Source: Sphingosinicella microcystinivorans (lineage in GTDB: Bacteria; Pseudomonadota; Alphaproteobacteria; Sphingomonadales; Sphingomonadaceae). From it: a stretch of DNA of 64,000 nt. The first letter of the stretch is position 1; each line of letters starts with the position of its first letter. Both the position numbers and the translations under genes were made by a program. The DNA is taken from the NCBI RefSeq assembly GCF_027941835.1, contig NZ_CP116005.1, positions 1,689,501-1,753,500 of the forward strand, written 5' to 3'. The notes under the pieces were generated by a model. That model saw only the letters and a program-made list of their open reading frames with translations. It searched no databases and was not told the DNA's origin. Shown here piece by piece: positions 58,965-64,000 of this stretch.

Positions 58965-59129
58965 TCAGTAGCGGACCGGGCCGAAGCAGGACGGAACGGG
59001 CGCGCCGCACGACGGCGTGCGGTCTCCGGCATGGACGACCTCGGGAACGGCGCTGATAATCGTGACGAGCGTTGCGGCGACGATCGCGCCGAGCGCGCTC
59101 GGGAGGCGGAAGCGGCTGAACGGGGACAT
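58965..59129 (-). CDS. Small exported or membrane protein under sigma-54 control
   Basis: 54 residues, from the ATG at 59129 with AAGGAGAACCGCA upstream. The N-terminus MSPFSRFRLPSALG leads into a hydrophobic segment (about residues 11-32, GAIVAATLVTIISAVPEVVHA) that could be a signal peptide or a single membrane helix. The tail has two cysteines (TPSCGAP, PSCFGPVRY) and a proline-rich composition. It lies between the response regulator and HlyD genes with its own -24/-12 promoter. No known family was recognised. It may be a cargo of the exporter, a sensor partner or a stress peptide. Confidence 0.7.
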   Translation of the reverse strand: MSPFSRFRLPSALGAIVAATLVTIISAVPEVVHAGDRTPSCGAPVPSCFGPVRY

Positions 59130-59180
59130 TGCGGTTCTCCTTGTCTGCGGCGGCCGGGGGACCGCCGCGGCAATGGCTTC

Positions 59181-59195
59181 GCAGGAACCGTGCCG
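59181..59195 (-). promoter_or_regulatory. Sigma-54 promoter of the small gene
   Basis: On the minus strand this reads CGGCACGGTTCCTGC: GG and GC with the required 10-base gap and five of six bases of TGGCAC. The start would be about 59169, 40 bases before the small gene ATG. The paired sites 59261-59297 are about 100-120 bp upstream of it. Confidence 0.7.
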
Positions 59196-59260
59196 GTTTC
59201 TGGAAATGGCGGATTTCCGCGATTTCCGCTGTACTGCCCCGATCTGGCACAGATATTGAT

Positions 59261-59297
59261 TGTCCGGTTCCGGACACCGGTTGTACGGGAGCGGACA
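59261..59297. promoter_or_regulatory. Second pair of palindromic activator sites, regulator start region
   Basis: TGTCCGGTTCCGGACA (59261-59276, perfect palindrome apart from its centre) and TGTACGGGAGCGGACA (59282-59297, two changes) have starts 21 bp apart, like the first pair. They stand about 100-120 bp upstream of the small gene's predicted start. They also cover the sequence just before the response regulator ATG at 59297, so binding here could repress the regulator itself. Confidence 0.75.
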
Positions 59298-60694
59298 TGG
59301 CGGAGAGCAAACCCTTCGACCTCTGCGTCGTCATCGACGACGACACGGACATATTGCTCGCGGCGCGGCTGCTGCTGCGGCAGCTCTTCGACGAGGTGCT
59401 GACCGCGGCCGACCCCGCCGAGGCGTTCGCCGCCACGGCGGGCCGCGCGCCCGACGTGATCCTGCTCGACGCCAATTTCGCGCGCGGCGCGACGAACGCC
59501 GCCGAGGGCTTCGAATGGCTGGGGCGCTTCCTGGAGCGCGACCCCGAGGCCGTGGTGGTGATGATCACCGCGCACGCGGGCGTGCAGGTCGCGATCGAGG
59601 CGATGAAGCGCGGCGCGACCGATTTCGTGACGAAGCCGTGGTCGAACGAGCGGCTGCTGGCGACGGTCCGCACCGCCGCCGCGCTCCGGCAGTCGCGCAA
59701 GGCGGTGAACACGGAAAAGCACCGCGCCAGCGCCATCGCGGCGCCGCCCGGCGGCGAGACGCCGCTGCTCGGCCGCTCGCGCGCGATGCGCCACGTGTTC
59801 CACCTGATCGACCGCGCCGGGCCCACGGAGGCCAACGTGCTGATCCTCGGCGAGAACGGCACCGGCAAGGAGCTCGTGGCGCGCGAGCTGCACCGCCGAT
59901 CGGCGCGGCGCGACCGGGTGATGCTGTCGGTCGATCTCGGCGCGATCTCCGAAACGCTCATCGATTCGGAACTCTTCGGGCACGTGAAGGGCGCCTTCAC
60001 CGACGCGCGCAGCGACCGCATCGGGCGGCTGCAGGCGGCGGACGGCGGCACGGTGTTCCTCGACGAGGTCGGCAACCTGCCGCTCCATCTGCAGCCGAAG
60101 CTGCTCACGGCGCTCGAACAGCGCCGGGTGACGCCCGTCGGCGCCAACAAGCCGGTGCCGGTCGACATCCGCGTGATCGCTGCGACGAACCTCTCCGCCG
60201 CGCAGCTCGCCGACGAAGGCCGGTTCCGGCAGGACCTGCTGTTTCGGCTGAACACGGTGGAGATCGTGCTGCCGCCGCTGCGCGAACGCCGCGACGACAT
60301 CCCCATCCTGATCGAGCACTATCTCGCGCTCTACGCGCGCAAGTACGGCAAGCCCGTGCAGCCGGTGCCGCAGGAGGTGATGGACGCCGTCGTCGCCTAC
60401 GACTGGCCGGGCAACGTGCGGGCGCTGCGCCATGCCGTGGAGCGCGCCGTGATCCTCGCCGGGGACGCGCCGCTCGGCATCGACGACTTCTCGCTGCGCC
60501 GCGATGCGCCGCGCCCCGTGCATGTGCCGACCGCCGCCGATCCGGCTGCCGACGACATGAACCTGGAGCGCGTCGAGCGGCGGCTGGTCGAGGCGGCGCT
60601 GCGCAAGCACCGCTACAACATCTCGCTCGCCGCGTCCGAACTCGGCCTCACCCGCGCCTCGCTCTATCGCCGGATGGAAAAGCATGGGCTTTGA
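59297..60694 (+). CDS. Sigma-54-dependent response regulator
   Basis: 465 residues. The receiver has Asp58 in VILLDANF as the phosphorylation site and DFVTKPW for the Lys. The AAA+ domain shows Walker A GENGTGKE (185-192), Walker B GGTVFLDEVGN (250-260) and the sigma-54 contact loop as GAFTDA (232-237) in place of GAFTGA. A Fis-type helix-turn-helix is at the C-terminus (HRYNISLAASELGLTRASLYRRMEKHG in pieces). It is the likely activator at both pairs of palindromes. Its 3' end overlaps the kinase gene by 11 bp. It is divergent from the small gene and exporter. Confidence 0.94.
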   Translation: MAESKPFDLCVVIDDDTDILLAARLLLRQLFDEVLTAADPAEAFAATAGRAPDVILLDANFARGATNAAEGFEWLGRFLERDPEAVVVMITAHAGVQVAIEAMKRGATDFVTKPWSNERLLATVRTAAALRQSRKAVNTEKHRASAIAAPPGGETPLLGRSRAMRHVFHLIDRAGPTEANVLILGENGTGKELVARELHRRSARRDRVMLSVDLGAISETLIDSELFGHVKGAFTDARSDRIGRLQAADGGTVFLDEVGNLPLHLQPKLLTALEQRRVTPVGANKPVPVDIRVIAATNLSAAQLADEGRFRQDLLFRLNTVEIVLPPLRERRDDIPILIEHYLALYARKYGKPVQPVPQEVMDAVVAYDWPGNVRALRHAVERAVILAGDAPLGIDDFSLRRDAPRPVHVPTAADPAADDMNLERVERRLVEAALRKHRYNISLAASELGLTRASLYRRMEKHGL

Positions 60695-62024
60695 CCAGCG
60701 CTTCACGCTCGGGCTCGCGCTGCGGCTCGCGCTGGCGCTGCTTGCGCTCGCCGGCCTTGCGTGGTCGCTGCTGACGCCGGGGCTCGGCGCCGTCCGGATC
60801 GTGGCGCTTCTGCTTGCCGCCGCTGCGGGGTGGGCGCTGTGGCAGCACGTGCAGCGCACCAACAGGGAGATCGCGCGGTTCATCGACGCGGTTCGCTTCG
60901 GCGACATGCAGGCGCGCTTCTCGCAGCCCGGCGCGGACAGCGGCTTCGATGCGCTCGGCGCGGCGCTCGACGGCGGTATGCGCACGCTCCAGACTGAGCG
61001 GGCGAAGCTGTCGGAGGCCGGGCGCTTCTACGAGGCGCTCGTCGACGATGCGCCGGTGGCGATGCTGACCGTCGACGCTGACGGCGCCGTCACGCTCGTC
61101 AACAAGGCGGCGCGGCGGCTGTTCAACCGTCACACGGGGGTGCGCGCGGCGGACTTCGAGCCCTACGGCCACGCGCTCGTCGGCGCGATCGAATCGCTGG
61201 AGCCGGGCCGCGCGCTGACGATCATCCTCAGCCTCGACGTCGGGCCGCAGCGCGCCATCGTGCGCGCAGGCACGCTCGCCCGCACAGGCGCGGCGACGCG
61301 CGTGATCGCGGTGCAGGTGATCCAGCAGTCGCTGAACGCCATCGAGATGGCGGCGCAGAGCGACCTCATCCGCGTGCTGACGCACGAGATCATGAACTCG
61401 CTGACGCCGGTGACATCGCTGGCGCGCACCGCCGCCGAACTGATCGCGGAGGCGGACACGGGCGCCGACCCGGTGATCGTGGATGCGCGGCAGGCGGTGG
61501 AAACGCTCTCCCGCCGCGCCGACGGGGTCATGCACTTCGTCGAGACCTACCGCGAGATCACGCGGCCGCCGCAGATCGCGCGCAGGCCCGTGCCGGCGGC
61601 GCCGTTCGCCGCCGAACTCGCGCAGCTGTTCGAGGCCGACGGCAAGTGGGACGGCGTTGCGCTCGGCGTCGAGGTCGTGCCGGAAACGCACGTCATCGAC
61701 GCCGATCCGGACCTGCTCGCGCAGGTCGTCATCAACCTGCTGCGCAATGCCGCGGAGGCCGCGGCGGCGCATACGGAGACGCCGCGCGTCGCGCTCCGTA
61801 TCGCCGCGATGCGCGCGGGCCGGACGATGATCTCCGTCGCCGACAACGGCGCGGGCGTGCCTGTGGCGGTGCGGCAGGACATCTTCCTGCCGTTCTTCAC
61901 GACGCGGAAGACCGGCACGGGCGTCGGCCTCAGCTTCGCGCGGCAGGTGATGCTGGCGCACGACGGCTCGATCGAGGTGGCCGACGCCGAGGGCGGCGGC
62001 GCACTGTTCCGGGTTATCGTCTAA
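60684..62024 (+). CDS. Sensor histidine kinase partner of the sigma-54 regulator
   Basis: 446 residues. Two membrane helices (about 8-30 and 36-52) with almost no periplasmic loop suggest sensing in the membrane or cytoplasm. A HAMP-like stretch and a PAS-like domain (DDAPVAMLTVDADGAVTLVNKAARRLF) follow. The phosphorylatable His234 is in LTHEIMNSLTPVTSLA, as in NtrB-like kinases. ATPase motifs: LLRNAAEAA, VADNGAGV, FTTRKTGTGVGLSFAR. It overlaps the regulator gene by 11 bp, and its end overlaps the convergent aminotransferase by 4 bp. Confidence 0.92.
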   Translation: MGFDQRFTLGLALRLALALLALAGLAWSLLTPGLGAVRIVALLLAAAAGWALWQHVQRTNREIARFIDAVRFGDMQARFSQPGADSGFDALGAALDGGMRTLQTERAKLSEAGRFYEALVDDAPVAMLTVDADGAVTLVNKAARRLFNRHTGVRAADFEPYGHALVGAIESLEPGRALTIILSLDVGPQRAIVRAGTLARTGAATRVIAVQVIQQSLNAIEMAAQSDLIRVLTHEIMNSLTPVTSLARTAAELIAEADTGADPVIVDARQAVETLSRRADGVMHFVETYREITRPPQIARRPVPAAPFAAELAQLFEADGKWDGVALGVEVVPETHVIDADPDLLAQVVINLLRNAAEAAAAHTETPRVALRIAAMRAGRTMISVADNGAGVPVAVRQDIFLPFFTTRKTGTGVGLSFARQVMLAHDGSIEVADAEGGGALFRVIV

Positions 62025-63178
62025 CCGAAGAGCTTGCGCGCCTTCGCCATGCGTTCGAGCGCGGCGTCGACGGTGGCGTCGGTCTTGGCGAAGCAGAAGC
62101 GCACCACCGAGGTGACGGGCGCCTCCGCGTAGAACGCCGAAACCGGGATGGCGACGACATCGCCTTCGCGCGCGAGGCGGTCGCAGAAGCCGACGTCGTC
62201 GAGCGAAACGCCCGAGGCGGCGAGATCGACCGACAGGAAATAGGTGCCCGCGCTCGGCAGCGTCTTCCAGCCCGCGGCTTCGAGGCCCGAGGCCAGCCGG
62301 TCGCGCGAGCGGGCGAAATCGGCGCGCATCGCGGTGAAGTACGCATCGTCCTTGCCGAGGCCGTAGGCGATGGCGGCCTGAAGGTTCGGCGGCGTCGTGA
62401 AGGTGAGGAACTGGTGCGCGCGGGCGAGCGCGTGGCTGAGCTTGGGCGCGGCGCACATCCAGCCGACCTTCCAGCCGGTGAGCGAGAAGATCTTGCCGCC
62501 CGAGCCGATCTTCACCGTCCGCTCGCGCATACCCGGCTGCGCCATGATCGGCGAATGGGCGCGGCCGTCGAACACGACATGCTCCCATACCTCGTCGCTG
62601 ATCACGACCGCGTCGTGCGCGACGACGAAGCGGGCGAGCAGCGCCAGCTCTTCATCGGAGAACATCGTCGCCGTGGGATTGAGCGGATTGTTGAGCAGGA
62701 CGACGCGCGTGCGGGGCGTGAACGCCTCGGCGAGCGCCGCCTCGGTCAGCCGCCATTCGGGCGGTTCGAGGCGGATCAGCTTCGGCACGCCGCCCGCTTG
62801 GCGAACCATCGGCAGGTAGGCGTCGTACATCGGCTGTATGAGCAGCACCTCGTCGCCGGGGCTGACGAGCGCCATGATCGAGGCCGCGAGCGCTTCCGTC
62901 GCGCCCGAGGTGACGGTGATCTCGGTCTGCCAGTCGAGATCGATGCCCTGATGGCGGCGGTAATGATCGGCGACCGCCTGCCGAAGCGCAGGCAGGCCGG
63001 GCATCGGCGGATACTGGTTGTAGCCGTCCGTCAGCGCGCGTGCGCCCGCTTCCAGCACGTCGCGCGGCCAGCCCGCGTCGGGGAAGCCTTGCCCGAGGTT
63101 GATCGCGCCCGTCTCGCGGGCAAGCGCGGACATCTTCTCGAAGATCGTCGTCGGCAGGTCGGCGTAGAGCGGATTCAT
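62021..63178 (-). CDS. Class I PLP aminotransferase (methionine/kynurenine type)
   Basis: 385 residues. The PLP lysine is in SGGKIFSLTGWKVGW (about residue 235); INLGQGFPD, YNQYPPMPGLPALRQAV and NNPLNPTATMF are motifs of the YbdL/kynurenine aminotransferase subgroup, which accept methionine. Its divergent neighbours mtnB and mtnD make 4-methylthio-2-oxobutanoate, which needs a transaminase to become methionine, so a methionine-salvage role is likely (inference). The ATG at 63178 is 65 bp from the mtnB start. Confidence 0.87.
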   Translation of the reverse strand: MNPLYADLPTTIFEKMSALARETGAINLGQGFPDAGWPRDVLEAGARALTDGYNQYPPMPGLPALRQAVADHYRRHQGIDLDWQTEITVTSGATEALAASIMALVSPGDEVLLIQPMYDAYLPMVRQAGGVPKLIRLEPPEWRLTEAALAEAFTPRTRVVLLNNPLNPTATMFSDEELALLARFVVAHDAVVISDEVWEHVVFDGRAHSPIMAQPGMRERTVKIGSGGKIFSLTGWKVGWMCAAPKLSHALARAHQFLTFTTPPNLQAAIAYGLGKDDAYFTAMRADFARSRDRLASGLEAAGWKTLPSAGTYFLSVDLAASGVSLDDVGFCDRLAREGDVVAIPVSAFYAEAPVTSVVRFCFAKTDATVDAALERMAKARKLFG

Positions 63179-63243
63179 GAGGATGGTTCATAGGTGAGCG
63201 GAAACCGCTTCGCCAGCGCCGCCGCGATGGTTAAGGAAACATC

Positions 63244-63864
63244 ATGGTTGCAAGCACTTTCGAAAGGGCGGCCGACGCCATCGTCGCCGTGGGGCGCGCA
63301 TTCGACGCGCGCGGCTGGGCGCCCGCGACGAGCGGCAACTATTCGGCGCGGCTCGACGACGGCAGCTTCGCCGTGACGGTTTCCGGGCGGCACAAGGGGC
63401 GCCTGACGCGCGACGACGTGATGCGCGTGGATGCGGGAGGGGCGCCGCTCGACGGCAAGCGCCCGAGCGCGGAGACGGCGCTGCACCTGTCGCTCTACCG
63501 GCGCTTCCCGGAGGTCGGCGCGGTGCTGCACAGCCATTCGCCGCAGGCGGTGGCGCTGTCGCGGCTGCTCGGCACGGACTGGGCGATCCGGGGGCACGAA
63601 CTCGTGAAGGCGTTTCCGGGCATCGTCACCCACGCGGCGGAGATCGTGCTCCCGGTCGTGGACAACAGCCAGGACATGGGCGAGATCGAAGCGGCGATCG
63701 CGCCGCATATCGCCCGCGAAGCGCCGCCGCCCGCCTACCTTATCCGCGGCCACGGGCTCTACGGCTGGGGCCGCGACATCGCGGAGGCCGAGCGCGTGAT
63801 CGAGGCGGCGGAATGGCTCGCCGCGTGCGAGGTCGCCGAACGCAGCATGAGGAGGGAAGCATGA
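63244..63864 (+). CDS. mtnB: Methylthioribulose-1-phosphate dehydratase
   Basis: 206 residues of the class II aldolase fold. ATSGNYSARLDDGSFAVTVSGRHKG is the MtnB signature region; the zinc-binding histidines are in LHSHSPQAVALS (near residue 98) and YLIRGHGLYGWG. Met salvage context: the next gene is acireductone dioxygenase. Its TGA overlaps the mtnD ATG (ATGA). The start follows TTAAGGAAACATC. Confidence 0.93.
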   Translation: MVASTFERAADAIVAVGRAFDARGWAPATSGNYSARLDDGSFAVTVSGRHKGRLTRDDVMRVDAGGAPLDGKRPSAETALHLSLYRRFPEVGAVLHSHSPQAVALSRLLGTDWAIRGHELVKAFPGIVTHAAEIVLPVVDNSQDMGEIEAAIAPHIAREAPPPAYLIRGHGLYGWGRDIAEAERVIEAAEWLAACEVAERSMRREA

Positions 63865-64000
63865 GCCACCTTGCGGTCTATGCGGAGGACGCGCCGGAGC
63901 GTCCGCTTCTGGAAACCGCCGATGCGGAGGAGATCGCAGCGGCACTCGGCGGGATCGGCGTGCGCTTCGAGCGCTGGCCGACGCGGGGCGCACCGGGCGG
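63861..64000 (+). CDS. mtnD: Acireductone dioxygenase, N-terminal part
   Basis: 46 codons before the window ends, in frame from ATG 63861. MSHLAVYAEDAPERPLLE and ALGGIGVRFERWPTRG are the usual start of the ARD cupin, with the FERW motif. The metal-binding histidines lie beyond the window. With mtnB it converts MTRu-1-P-derived acireductone; mtnC is not in the window and may follow. Confidence 0.85.
   Translation, partial: MSHLAVYAEDAPERPLLETADAEEIAAALGGIGVRFERWPTRGAPG

Noticed and set aside
59017-59259. A plus-strand 80-codon open frame upstream of the sigma-54 regulator
   Set aside because: It lacks a ribosome site, has no recognisable features and is antisense to the small gene and its promoter, which have better support.
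59245-59260. Plus-strand TGGCAC with TTGAT, resembling a -24/-12 promoter for the response regulator
   Set aside because: The -12 element is GA, not GC, and the palindrome pair would lie downstream of it, which does not fit activation.

Overview
The window is dense, high-GC chromosomal DNA of a Gram-negative alphaproteobacterium, most likely of the order Sphingomonadales. This is inferred from gene content and order: a cpaABCDEF-tadBC locus, an ispH-thrB-rnhA operon, a split gcvPA/gcvPB glycine cleavage operon behind a tandem glycine riboswitch, TonB-dependent uptake and many ATGA start/stop overlaps. No rRNA, tRNA, CRISPR array, insertion sequence or phage gene was seen.

Layout. 1-4473: the end of ppdK, a DUF1214/DUF1254 pair, a glutathione transferase, a small lipoprotein, a membrane-anchored helix-hairpin-helix protein and a CaiB/BaiF CoA-transferase. 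4480-13081 (minus): the Tad pilus assembly machinery from cpaA to tadC, with no Flp pilin gene. 13131-18304: a lysophospholipase-like hydrolase, a DAO-type FAD oxidoreductase, and rnhA/thrB/ispH (minus). 18305-23811: glycine riboswitch, then gcvT-gcvH-methyltransferase-gcvPA-gcvPB. 23876-29135: housekeeping genes xseB, ispA, coaD, a cyclophilin, queA, a lipoprotein and tgt. 29122-35055: an enoyl-CoA hydratase, two divergent PepSY proteins beside an OmpR/HK pair, a porin and an AhpD-like protein. 35138-41173: malate synthase G with divergent LysR, and an Lrp regulator divergent from a homodimeric 2-oxoacid dehydrogenase E1-like enzyme.

41414-54275 is the main accessory metabolic region: a di-haem cytochrome/MauG-CcpA-type protein, a TetR regulator, a tryptophan tryptophylquinone (TTQ) amine dehydrogenase operon (large subunit, mauE, mauD, small subunit, two monohaem cytochromes c), a TonB receptor, an aldehyde dehydrogenase and two acyl-CoA ligases. 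Read together it looks like uptake of a primary amine, periplasmic oxidation to an aldehyde, oxidation to the acid, and CoA activation.

54280-62024 holds an ABC exporter (permease, ATPase, HlyD adaptor), a sigma-54 response regulator/histidine kinase pair, and a 54-residue gene lying between them. Two minus-strand -24/-12 promoters are each preceded by a pair of the palindrome TGTCCGnnnCCGGACA with copies 21 bp apart. This is the most distinctive regulatory structure in the window. The right end (62021-64000) holds methionine-salvage genes: an aminotransferase, mtnB and the start of mtnD.

Three genes within 8 kb (TonB receptor, second acyl-CoA ligase, ABC permease) carry frameshifts that are either recent mutations or assembly errors.
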